From positions 1 to 55,083 of the forward strand of contig JACRPS010000024.1 of NCBI GenBank assembly GCA_016223085.1: 55,083 nucleotides of DNA. Direction: 5' to 3'. Positions within the stretch are counted from its first letter, which is position 1. Each line of letters begins with the position of its first letter. The translations under genes were made by a program, and so were the position numbers. The stretch comes from Chloroflexota bacterium. GTDB taxonomy: Bacteria > Chloroflexota > Anaerolineae > Aggregatilineales > Phototrophicaceae. A model generated the notes under the pieces. It made no database searches. It was not told the origin of the DNA and was given only the letters and a program-made list of their open reading frames with translations. This document shows positions 33,539-41,438 of the stretch, piece by piece.

Positions 33539-33566
33539 TAGGGCGACCATGCAGGGTCGCCCCTAC
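33539..33566. repeat. family A palindrome
   Basis: TAGGGCGACC / GGTCGCCCCTAC palindrome in the 200-bp gap before the unknown gene at 33679. Confidence 0.85.
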
Positions 33567-33600
33567 GCAGGCAGCGCAGATTAACAAACGGTATTTTGCT

Positions 33601-33651
33601 GTCCGCTTCAGCGGACGTGGTTTGTGGTAGCCATAGGTTTGAACCTCTGGC
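33601..33651. repeat. two small hairpins
   Basis: GTCCGCTTCAGCGGAC (33601-33616) and GCCATAGG/CCTCTGGC (33630-33651), both with CTTCAG-like or GTTTGA loops. They resemble family B units. Confidence 0.65.
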
Positions 33652-33678
33652 GGTGCGCGAAGGGATGAAGGAGCAAAA

Positions 33679-34689
33679 ATGGCAGATAAAGAATCAGCTT
33701 TGCAGAGTAAAGATTTGATTATTCCTGTATATCTTGATACGGGTGCGCTACTTGATCTTATTGCATCTATAGAAGGTGGTTTTAGCACGGTCCAAAAGGT
33801 AACTACGACAAACACTGCAAGTGAGGCAGTGAATGTAGCGAATCGATCACTTTACGCGGAGGTAAACATTGCTAATTTCATAAAAATTGGTGCAAATCCA
33901 GCTAAGAAAACAGAGTCGAGTGGCGAGACTGGCAGTGTGTTAGAAGCTGAACGTTATCAAACCTATGGCTCACTTTTTTACCGCCTACGTAGTTTCTTGA
34001 CCGAAAAGAAACTACTGCAAGTAGTTGATGATAATGCACAGACATGGAAAGTAATTCAACCATCAGATTTTGTTGAAGTAAGAGGCATTTTTTCTCCCAA
34101 CCCATTTGGAGATTGGCTTAGTATCGTTGACAGATTGATACCTCTTATCATGTCGGCCAATGAAAATGAATTTCAATCTCTGCAAGGGCAACTTGAATCC
34201 TTTAACTCAATTAAGCCCATAAAACAAACAGACGAAGACAAAGCAAAAATTCAGCAGTTGTCTCAAGCTATTCAAACTAAAAAGTCAGAAATAGCTGGTA
34301 TGGTTGGAATTCGTTCGATATTGGCAGGCTTTAAAGGAGATGTTGAAAAAGAAGATACTCGGGTTTTCATTGTTGATGTTAGGGGACAATCACCTTACCA
34401 AATTGTAGTCAACTTGTTCACGGAATACTTGAGAGATAGATCAACAGCAGAGTTGGCAAACAAGTCCTTTGTGGTTTTGGGGAAAGTAATCCAAAAGCTG
34501 GATAGTGACAACGATGGGTCAATCAAACTATTAAAAGGTACAGGATTGGGTGGCTTGAGTAGTAGCTTTCTGAACAATCTTTTTGAAAGTGTAAATAACA
34601 GTACAGGCGAAATGTTTGATCTTCCCAAAATATTTACAGAAGTTCGATCTCCTGCAATGCAACTTGTACCTATAGCAATATATATCTAA
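33679..34689 (+). CDS. hypothetical protein, DUF6414-like
   Basis: 336 residues, AT-rich. The N-terminal LIIPVYLDTGALLDLIASIEGGF segment recalls the YLD...L..I.GG start of DUF6414 proteins, a group with no known function; the match is from memory and weak. A Gln/Lys-rich coiled-coil stretch lies at about 160-205, and the C-terminal part (VFIVDVRGQSPYQIVVN, FVVLGKV) looks like an alpha/beta domain. No signal peptide. It is separated from neighbours by repeats, so it stands alone. Probably acquired; a role in host-phage conflict is only a guess. Confidence 0.65.
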   Translation: MADKESALQSKDLIIPVYLDTGALLDLIASIEGGFSTVQKVTTTNTASEAVNVANRSLYAEVNIANFIKIGANPAKKTESSGETGSVLEAERYQTYGSLFYRLRSFLTEKKLLQVVDDNAQTWKVIQPSDFVEVRGIFSPNPFGDWLSIVDRLIPLIMSANENEFQSLQGQLESFNSIKPIKQTDEDKAKIQQLSQAIQTKKSEIAGMVGIRSILAGFKGDVEKEDTRVFIVDVRGQSPYQIVVNLFTEYLRDRSTAELANKSFVVLGKVIQKLDSDNDGSIKLLKGTGLGGLSSSFLNNLFESVNNSTGEMFDLPKIFTEVRSPAMQLVPIAIYI

Positions 34690-34725
34690 ATCCGATCAGT
34701 AATTTTAGCGGAGTAACACATCTTC

Positions 34726-37700
34726 ATGACCACATCCCAACCCACCCGCACCTACACCAACCGGCGTTATCTCGACGCGATTGCCGATCACGTCGTCATC
34801 TTCGACGGCGCGATGGGCACGAGCATCCAGAGCTATAACCTGAGCGCGCAGGACTTCGGCGGCGAACGGTACAACGGCTGCAATGATTATCTGGTTGTCA
34901 CGCGCCCGGACGTGATCGAGGCGATTCATGCCTCATTCCTGGCGGTGGGCAGCGAGGCGGTAGAAACAAACACCTTTCGCGGCAACCGCCTGACGCTGAG
35001 TGAATACGGCCTGGGCGACCGTGTGCTGGAAATCAACCGCGCGGCGGCAGCGTTGGCGCGGCGCGTGTGTGACCGCTTCGAGGGCGAAACCGGCATTCCG
35101 CGTTTTGTCGCCGGCAGCATTGGCCCGTCCGGTAAACTGCCCAGCGGCAGCGACCCCGACTTAAGCAACATCACTTTTGAAGAACTGGCGGACGTGTTTT
35201 ACGAGCAGGCGCAGGGGTTGGTCGAAGGCGGCGCGGACCTGCTGCTGGTTGAAACCAGCCAGGACATTCTGGAAGTGAAAGCGGCGGTGGTGGGCATCAA
35301 CCGGTATTTCTCCGATGCAGGCGTGCGGATTCCGCTCCAGGTGCAGGTGACGCTGGACACGACCGGGCGTATGTTGTTTGGTACGGACATGGCCTCCGCG
35401 CTGGCGACGCTGGAAAGCCTGCCGGTAGACGTGATCGGCCTCAACTGCTCCACCGGGCCGGAGTACATGCGCGCGCCGATTCAATATCTGGTCGAACACT
35501 CCACGCTGCCGATCAGCGTGTTACCTAACGCCGGGCTGCCGATCAACGTCGACGGCGAAGCGGTCTACCCGATGGAGCCGGAGCCGTTCAGCGACATGGT
35601 GGCGGAGTTCACGCGCTGGGGCGTGAACGTCGTCGGCGGCTGCTGCGGCACGCGCCCGGAACACCTCGACGCGCTGTACCGCCGGGTGCATGGGCATTCG
35701 TACAGCGAACATTTGGAAGCTCTCCGTAGGGGAGGGTCTCAGACCCTCCCCTACAACGGCGAAAGCGTTGAAAGGTCCCAACCCAAACCCCGCGTCCCCC
35801 AACATATCGCCGTCGCGTCCAGCGGCATGACGGCCACGCCGATGCGCCAGGACCCCGCGCCAACGCTGATCGGCGAGCGCGTCAACAGCCAGGGTAGCCG
35901 CAAGGTGAAACAATTGCTGCTGGAGGACGATTACGACAGCATTGTACAGATCGCCGTTGACCAGGTGAATAACGGCGCGCACATGCTGGACGTGTGCGTG
36001 GCGCTGACCGAACGCGCCGACGAAAAAGCGCAGATGCAGGCCGTCGTCAAAAAGCTGTCGCAGGCCGTCAGCGTGCCGCTGATTTTTGACACCACCGAAG
36101 CCGACGTGGCCGAAGCCGCCTTAGCCCTGTATCCGGGGCGGGGCATCATCAACGGCAACAATCTGGAAAACGGGCGCGAACGGATTGACCGGATTCTGCC
36201 GATTGTCAAAAAATACGGTGCGGCGGTCATCTCGATGACGATTGACGAGGAAGGCATGGCGCACACGGCACAGCGCAAGTTCGCCATCGCCAAGCGCATC
36301 CACGACATCGCCGTGAACGAACACGGCCTGAAGCCCGAAGACCTGATTTTTGACACGCTGGTGTTCACGCTGACGACCGGTCAGGAAGAACTGCGGAACA
36401 GCGCCATCGAAACGATTGAAGCGATTCGGCTTATCAAGCAGAAGCTGCCCGGCGTGCTGACCTCGCTGGGAGTCAGCAATGTCAGCTTTGGTGTCAAACC
36501 TGCCGCGCGCGGTGTTTTGAACAGCGTGTTCCTGTACCATGCGGTGCAGGCCGGGCTGGACATGGCAATCGTCAACCCGGCGCACATCACCCCTTACGCC
36601 GAAATCCCCGCCGATCAGCGTAAGCTGGCCGATGATCTGATCTTCAACACCGACCCCGACGCACTGCCGCGTTTCATCCAGTATTTTGAGCAGAATGCCA
36701 TTGCCGCCGGCGGGCGTGAAGTCGAAGACCCCACCGCCGACATGACCAGCGAACAGGCGCTGCACTGGCAGATCGTCCATCGTAAAAAAGAGGGCGTCGA
36801 GGCGCTGATTGACGACTGCCTGACGCGGCAGGACGCGGTCGGCGTGCTGAACAACGTGCTGCTGCCGGCCATGAAAGAAGTGGGCGACAAGTTCGGCGCT
36901 GGCGAACTGATTCTGCCGTTTGTGTTACAAAGCGCCGAGGTGATGAAAAAGTCCGTCGCCTATCTGGAAATGTTTATGGATAAGGTCGAAGGCAGCAGTA
37001 AGGGCGTGGTCGTGCTGGCGACGGTCTACGGCGATGTGCACGACATCGGCAAGAACCTCGTCAAGACGATTTTGAGCAACAACGGCTACACCGTCCATGA
37101 CCTGGGCAAGCAGGTTCCCGCCAACGTCATCATCGAGAAAGCGCAGGAGTACCACGCCGACGCGATTGGCCTGAGCGCGCTGCTGGTTAGCACGTCGAAG
37201 CAGATGCCGCTGATCGTCAACGAACTGGCGCGGCGCGGCCTGTCGTACCCGGTATTGATCGGCGGCGCGGCCATCAACCGCAAATTCGGGCGGCGCATCC
37301 TGTTCCTTGAGGAAACGAACCAGCCCTACGAGTCGGGCGTATTCTACTGTAAGGACGCCTTTGAAGGACTGTCGGTGATGGACAAACTGGCCGACCCGCA
37401 GGAGCGCGGCGATTTTGTCGGCCAGATCATCGCGGAAGCGCACGAGGAGATGGGCAAGCCCGCGCCGGTTAAACGCGCTGCTATAACTGGGACGTGCACC
37501 GTTCGCCCCGCGCCGCACATCCCAACGCCGCCGTTCTGGGGGCCAAAAACGATTCGTGAGATGCCGCTGGAAATCGTGTTTAAATACCTGCACAAGCCGG
37601 AACTGTTCCGCCTGTCGTGGGGCGCGAAGAATGCACACGGCGCGGAATGGGAGCAGTTGGAAGCCGAGTTCGAGGCGCGGCTGGCGCAGATGCAAAAGGA

Positions 37701-38367
37701 CGCCATTCGTGACCAGACTCTGCGCCCGCAGGCCGTGTACGGCTATTTCCCCTGCAACAGCCAGGGCGATGATTTGATCGTGTGGGACTGGCAGGCATTT
37801 AATGAGAACGGCGTAGGGGCACGGCACGTTGTGCCCCTACAAAACGGCCATTATCAATTAACCGAAATCGCCCGTTTCACCTTCCCGCGCCAGCCGTTCG
37901 GCGAATTCCTGTGTCTGAGCGACTACTTCGCGCCGATGGACAGCGGCCAGGTGGATACCGTCGCGCTGCAAGTGGTAACGGTCGGCGCGGGCGCAACCGA
38001 AGCGTTTGACAAACTGCAAGCGGCCAACCAGTACAGCGAAGCCTATTTCTTTCACGGGCTGGCGGTGCAGACCGCCGAGGCGACGGCCAACTTCGTCAAC
38101 CGGCAGGTGGTGAACAAGGAATTGAGCATCCCGCCGGGACAGGGCAAACGCTATAGCTGGGGTTATCCGGCCTGCCCCGATCTGCGCGACCACGAAACGC
38201 TGTTCCGGCTGCTGCCCGGCGCGGTGACGGATTTGGGCCTGAGCCTGACCGTCGCGTATCAACTCGTGCCGGAGCAGAGCACGGCGGCTATCGTCGTTCA
38301 CCACCCCGACGCCAAGTATTACAGCGTCGGCAGCCTGGACCGAACCGCGCAGATTTTGGGCGAGTAG
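34726..38367 (+). CDS. metH: cobalamin-dependent methionine synthase
   Basis: 1213 residues, close to the 1227 of E. coli MetH. Homocysteine domain (about 1-325) with zinc cysteines C241, C306 and C307 (GLNCSTG, GGCCGTRPEHL). Pterin domain (about 370-630; GERVNSQGSRKVKQLL). Cobalamin module (about 660-890) with D770-x-H772-xx-G775 in DVHDIGKNL. AdoMet reactivation domain (about 930-1190; YGYFPCNSQGDD, YSWGYPACPDL). It methylates homocysteine with methyl-THF. Two family A palindromes lie in frame: residues 334-344, in the linker between the first two domains, and residues 1030-1039 in the activation domain. GGAG is twelve bases before the ATG, a long spacing. Confidence 0.97.
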   Translation: MTTSQPTRTYTNRRYLDAIADHVVIFDGAMGTSIQSYNLSAQDFGGERYNGCNDYLVVTRPDVIEAIHASFLAVGSEAVETNTFRGNRLTLSEYGLGDRVLEINRAAAALARRVCDRFEGETGIPRFVAGSIGPSGKLPSGSDPDLSNITFEELADVFYEQAQGLVEGGADLLLVETSQDILEVKAAVVGINRYFSDAGVRIPLQVQVTLDTTGRMLFGTDMASALATLESLPVDVIGLNCSTGPEYMRAPIQYLVEHSTLPISVLPNAGLPINVDGEAVYPMEPEPFSDMVAEFTRWGVNVVGGCCGTRPEHLDALYRRVHGHSYSEHLEALRRGGSQTLPYNGESVERSQPKPRVPQHIAVASSGMTATPMRQDPAPTLIGERVNSQGSRKVKQLLLEDDYDSIVQIAVDQVNNGAHMLDVCVALTERADEKAQMQAVVKKLSQAVSVPLIFDTTEADVAEAALALYPGRGIINGNNLENGRERIDRILPIVKKYGAAVISMTIDEEGMAHTAQRKFAIAKRIHDIAVNEHGLKPEDLIFDTLVFTLTTGQEELRNSAIETIEAIRLIKQKLPGVLTSLGVSNVSFGVKPAARGVLNSVFLYHAVQAGLDMAIVNPAHITPYAEIPADQRKLADDLIFNTDPDALPRFIQYFEQNAIAAGGREVEDPTADMTSEQALHWQIVHRKKEGVEALIDDCLTRQDAVGVLNNVLLPAMKEVGDKFGAGELILPFVLQSAEVMKKSVAYLEMFMDKVEGSSKGVVVLATVYGDVHDIGKNLVKTILSNNGYTVHDLGKQVPANVIIEKAQEYHADAIGLSALLVSTSKQMPLIVNELARRGLSYPVLIGGAAINRKFGRRILFLEETNQPYESGVFYCKDAFEGLSVMDKLADPQERGDFVGQIIAEAHEEMGKPAPVKRAAITGTCTVRPAPHIPTPPFWGPKTIREMPLEIVFKYLHKPELFRLSWGAKNAHGAEWEQLEAEFEARLAQMQKDAIRDQTLRPQAVYGYFPCNSQGDDLIVWDWQAFNENGVGARHVVPLQNGHYQLTEIARFTFPRQPFGEFLCLSDYFAPMDSGQVDTVALQVVTVGAGATEAFDKLQAANQYSEAYFFHGLAVQTAEATANFVNRQVVNKELSIPPGQGKRYSWGYPACPDLRDHETLFRLLPGAVTDLGLSLTVAYQLVPEQSTAAIVVHHPDAKYYSVGSLDRTAQILGE
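35726..35754. repeat. family A palindrome inside metH
   Basis: 29-bp palindrome GTAGGGGAGGGTC / GACCCTCCCCTAC, read in frame as RRGGSQTLPY between the homocysteine and pterin domains. Confidence 0.92.
37813..37840. repeat. family A palindrome inside metH
   Basis: 28-bp palindrome GTAGGGGCACGGC / GTTGTGCCCCTAC, read in frame as VGARHVVPL in the activation domain between FNENG and the TEIARFTFPRQ strand. Confidence 0.92.
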
Positions 38368-38458
38368 ACCCCACCCCCATCCCCTCCCCGTAAACAGGGA
38401 GGGGAGAAACCCTGTATCAGACTCCTCCCCCGTTGACGGGGGAGGCCGGGAGGGGGTC
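38367..38458. repeat. family C C/G-rich repeat
   Basis: 92-bp element bounded by GACCCCACCCCC and GGGAGGGGGTC with inner hairpins CCCTCCCCG/CAGGGAGGGG and CTCCCCCGTTGACGGGGGAG. It starts at the last base of the metH stop and may end that transcript. Confidence 0.85.
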
Positions 38459-38474
38459 AAAAGGAAAAAACATA

Positions 38475-38702
38475 ATGGACGAACAAGCAAACCATCACAC
38501 AAGCTCACGTATACAGGATAGCCCATGTCCAATATGTGGGAGTACGAGCTTTACATGGGGAAATATGGTTGGCGATTTCTCCACCCATCCCATTTATTTC
38601 CGCGCAAATGGCGTAAGCTGGGGTGGGGGTCGAAAAGTGTTTGGCCGCGAATGTAACCGTTGTGGCAACGTACAGCTTTTTACGAAATGGCTAGAGGAGT
38701 AA
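38475..38702 (+). CDS. small zinc-ribbon protein
   Basis: 75 residues from the ATG at 38475 (AAGGA upstream). Two Cys pairs, CPICG and CNRCG, form a zinc ribbon typical of nucleic-acid-associated small proteins. Six bases separate its stop from the GTG start of adenosine deaminase, whose ribosome site GAGGAG lies inside this gene. Function unknown; co-expression with metH and add is likely. Confidence 0.7.
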   Translation: MDEQANHHTSSRIQDSPCPICGSTSFTWGNMVGDFSTHPIYFRANGVSWGGGRKVFGRECNRCGNVQLFTKWLEE

Positions 38703-38707
38703 CAACT

Positions 38708-39742
38708 GTGTCCTTATCTGACTTCATCCGCGCCATGCCAAAGGTCGAACTGCACGTGCATTTGCAGGGCGCAACCCAACCGGAAACCTGGCTGGAACTG
38801 GCGCGGCGCAACAACGTAGACTTGCCCGCCAAAACGCTCGACGAGATGCGCGAGTGGTTCCGCTTCACCGATTTCCGCCACTTCATTGATACCTACGTTC
38901 ACGTCACCCGCGCGCTGGTCACTGCGGACGATCTCGAACTGATGGCGCGCGAATTTTTGAAGAACCAGGCCGCGCAGAATATTGTCTACAGTGAAGTAAC
39001 GTATACACCCTCGATTCGCACCATCACCGGCGAAGTGCCGCCGTTTGAGGAACAGTTGGTCGCGCTCAACCGGGCGCGCGCCTGGGCGGAAGCTCAGTTT
39101 GGCGTGTCAATGGGCATCGTGATTGACATCCCGCGCGAGGTTACGGCGGCGGAAGCCGAACATTACGCTGACTGGGCGATCAGCGGTTACGGGCGCGGCG
39201 TGGTCGCGTTTGGCATCGGCGGCTACGAACCCGGCAACCCGCCGGAGAAATACGCGGCACAGTTCGCGCGGATGTACGCTGCCGGCGTGCCGTGTGTGCC
39301 CCACGCTGGGGAAACTGCCGGCCCGGACAGCATGTGGAGCGCGATCAAGGTGTGCAACGCCGTTCGCATCGGTCACGGCGTGCGCTGCCTGGAAGACCCG
39401 GCGCTGGTGGCCTACCTGCGCGACAAACAGATTCCGCTGGAAGTCTCGCCCACCAGCAACGTGTGCCTGAAGGTGTTCCCCTCACTGGCCAATCACGCTC
39501 TGCCGCACCTGCTGGATGAAGGGCTGTACGTGACGATCAACTCCGACGATCCGCCGATGTTCAACACCACGCTGACGGACGAATACCTGCGCATTACGGA
39601 GACGTTCGGCTTCGACGTGGACATGATCGAAAAACTGGGCTTGAACGCCGTGCGCGCCGCGCTGCTGCCCGCCGATCAGAAAGCGGAGATGGAGCGCAGT
39701 TTTACAGCGGAGTTTGCCCGCCTGCGGGCGGCGTGTTTGTAG
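38708..39742 (+). CDS. add: adenosine deaminase family protein
   Basis: 344 residues from a GTG start with GAGGAG eight bases upstream; an earlier TTG has no site. PKVELHVHLQGA (HxH zinc ligands), the PHAGE catalytic Glu, RIGHGVRCL (His), SPTSNVCLK and INSDDPPMF (catalytic Asp) are all present. The enzyme deaminates adenosine to inosine; given nearby mtnA and metH, a role on methylthioadenosine or adenosine from the methyl cycle is a reasonable inference, but the family alone cannot decide. It ends just before a family B repeat. Confidence 0.93.
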   Translation: MSLSDFIRAMPKVELHVHLQGATQPETWLELARRNNVDLPAKTLDEMREWFRFTDFRHFIDTYVHVTRALVTADDLELMAREFLKNQAAQNIVYSEVTYTPSIRTITGEVPPFEEQLVALNRARAWAEAQFGVSMGIVIDIPREVTAAEAEHYADWAISGYGRGVVAFGIGGYEPGNPPEKYAAQFARMYAAGVPCVPHAGETAGPDSMWSAIKVCNAVRIGHGVRCLEDPALVAYLRDKQIPLEVSPTSNVCLKVFPSLANHALPHLLDEGLYVTINSDDPPMFNTTLTDEYLRITETFGFDVDMIEKLGLNAVRAALLPADQKAEMERSFTAEFARLRAACL

Positions 39743-39748
39743 GGTGCA

Positions 39749-39884
39749 TCGCCGGACGCTGAAAGCCGTCCAGCTGAAGGGAAAAAGCCACCTGAAGGTG
39801 GCTGGTCAGACGATTTGCGTAGCTCTCAGCCTGCTTCCAGCAGGCTTACGAGATCATTCAGCCCAGGGGCTTCCAGCCCTGGGC
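39749..39884. repeat. family B composite hairpin element
   Basis: Four hairpins: GCCGGACG/CGTCCAGC, AGCCACCTGAAGGTGGCT, AGCCTGCTTCCAGCAGGCT and CCCAGGGGCTTCCAGCCCTGGG. The first three match, in order, the element at 23357-23460. Confidence 0.88.
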
Positions 39885-39905
39885 GACTTAAGGAAGGTTT
39901 TGATC

Positions 39906-40310
39906 GTGGACGAAAGACCGTATGGCTGTTCCCGGCGGGCGCTGCTGGGAATGCTGGTGGTGGTCGGCGCGATGTTCACCTGCATCGGCATCTCGTTTGT
40001 AGGCGTGGATGCCATGTGTTACAGCTCATTGTCCCAACGGCTGCCGATTTATCCGGGCGCGACGGTCACGCTCGAACGGCATAACTTTATACGGACGTTT
40101 GGCATGGGCGAAACGATTGTCATGCTAGAAAGCGACGACCCGCCGGACGTGGTGCAGGCGTGGTACGGCAAGCAGACCTACGAAGGCCAGCAGCGCGCGA
40201 AGGAAAACCGCGACCCGTTCTACTATATCGCCACCGCGCGCTATTCAGTGACGAAGGCCGAAGATGGCACGGGGTCGCAGATCATCCTGAGCGGCGGCTG
40301 CGTGGGGTAA
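39906..40310 (+). CDS. small single-pass membrane protein
   Basis: 134 residues from a GTG at 39906 with AAGGAAGG nine bases upstream; the longer open frame is translated repeat. A membrane helix (ALLGMLVVVGAMFTCIGISFVG) near residues 13-34 is followed by an extracytoplasmic part with YPGATVTLERHNF and a VVQAWYGKQTYEGQ segment. Several Cys residues occur. No family recognised. It stands alone between repeats. Confidence 0.65.
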   Translation: MDERPYGCSRRALLGMLVVVGAMFTCIGISFVGVDAMCYSSLSQRLPIYPGATVTLERHNFIRTFGMGETIVMLESDDPPDVVQAWYGKQTYEGQQRAKENRDPFYYIATARYSVTKAEDGTGSQIILSGGCVG

Positions 40311-40329
40311 AACAGAACGTACTGGTTCT

Positions 40330-40382
40330 AAAACCCCTATCCCCCTGACCCCTTTCCCCGTACACGGGGAAAGGGGAGAAAA
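40330..40382. repeat. family C C/G-rich hairpin
   Basis: ACCCCTATCCCCCTGACCCC, then the hairpin CCTTTCCCCG/CGGGGAAAGG. A shorter relative of the elements at 3871 and 38367. It follows the small membrane protein gene. Confidence 0.75.
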
Positions 40383-40532
40383 CACCCTTTAACGTGATAG
40401 GGACGGCACAGGGCACAATTGCTTCGGCCAGATTCTGATGGAAACACGAACCAACCTGCAGAACCGGTGAGGGCGGTGCTGGCTAAACCTGATTGAATCG
40501 GCTATCCTCTTCGGCGGTAAGGAGAGGCAGCC

Positions 40533-41360
40533 GTGCCCAAGAAACCAGCCAGTGCCGACGGCAAGCCACAACCTTCAGCGCAGGAATTGTACAACCTGGC
40601 CCTGGATTTGCTGAAGGACGGCAAGCTCCGCAAGGCATTAACTCATCTCAACAAGGCCATCAGGCTCCAGCCACAGTTTGCTGAAGCCTTAACTACCCGC
40701 GCCAACGTGTATCTGGCGGAGGGGGAGTTCACTAAGGCGCTGAAAGACTTCGACCGTGCCATTGACGCCGACCCGCACAACCCGGCGGCCTATAACAATC
40801 GCGGCGTTGTCCTGATGCAGCTTGAGATGTATGAGGATGCGCTGGACGATTTTGACGAAGCCATCCGGCGGGGCGGCGATCAGGCCGAGATTTATTTCAA
40901 CCGGGGCGACGCGCGCGGCTTCGTCGGCGACATGGAGGGCGCGATTGCCGATTTTAACGAGGCCATCCGCCGTAAGCCAGATTATGCGCCCGCCTACAAA
41001 CAGCGCGGTGATGCTCATGCAGTTCAGGAGAATACCCGTCAGGCACTGGCCGATTATACCGAGGCCATCCGGCTTGATCCGCAATACCTGTTCGCTTACC
41101 TCAGCCGCGCCAGGGAACGTCGTCGCAGCGGCGACCCGAATGGCGCACTGAGCGATTACGACGCGGCGCTACAGTTGCAGCCCAATCACCCGATTATCCT
41201 GTACGAGCGGGCCGGTTTGCTGGCGCACCTGGAACAGCCGGCACGCGCTGCTGCCGATTTTAAACGTTACCTCGCCATCACTGGCCTGCGCGGCCCGCTT
41301 GCCTTGGCGGTTCAGCGCCACATCCTGCATCTGAAAGCCCGCGCCTACTGGAGCAAATAG
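40533..41360 (+). CDS. soluble TPR-repeat protein
   Basis: 275 residues from a GTG start with AAGGAGAGG upstream. Seven or so TPR units (ALTHLNKAIRLQPQFAEALTTRANVYLAEGEF style) and no signal peptide, so a cytoplasmic binding scaffold. Higher GC than the other TPR gene at 29261 and not its recent copy. Function unknown. No obvious operon partner. Confidence 0.8.
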   Translation: MPKKPASADGKPQPSAQELYNLALDLLKDGKLRKALTHLNKAIRLQPQFAEALTTRANVYLAEGEFTKALKDFDRAIDADPHNPAAYNNRGVVLMQLEMYEDALDDFDEAIRRGGDQAEIYFNRGDARGFVGDMEGAIADFNEAIRRKPDYAPAYKQRGDAHAVQENTRQALADYTEAIRLDPQYLFAYLSRARERRRSGDPNGALSDYDAALQLQPNHPIILYERAGLLAHLEQPARAAADFKRYLAITGLRGPLALAVQRHILHLKARAYWSK

Positions 41361-41438
41361 GTGGCGGTTGGCTTTTAGTCTGTAGCCGCTAGCCAACCGC
41401 TTTTTCTGATGACTGGCAACTGGAAACCGGTAATTTGC

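Noticed and set aside
34690-34725. Riboswitch upstream of metH
   Set aside because: Only 36 bp separate metH from the preceding gene, too short for a cobalamin or SAM riboswitch.
39714-39905. N-terminal extension of the gene ending at 40310
   Set aside because: It runs through family B repeats and the end of the adenosine deaminase gene; a GTG with a good ribosome site lies at 39906.
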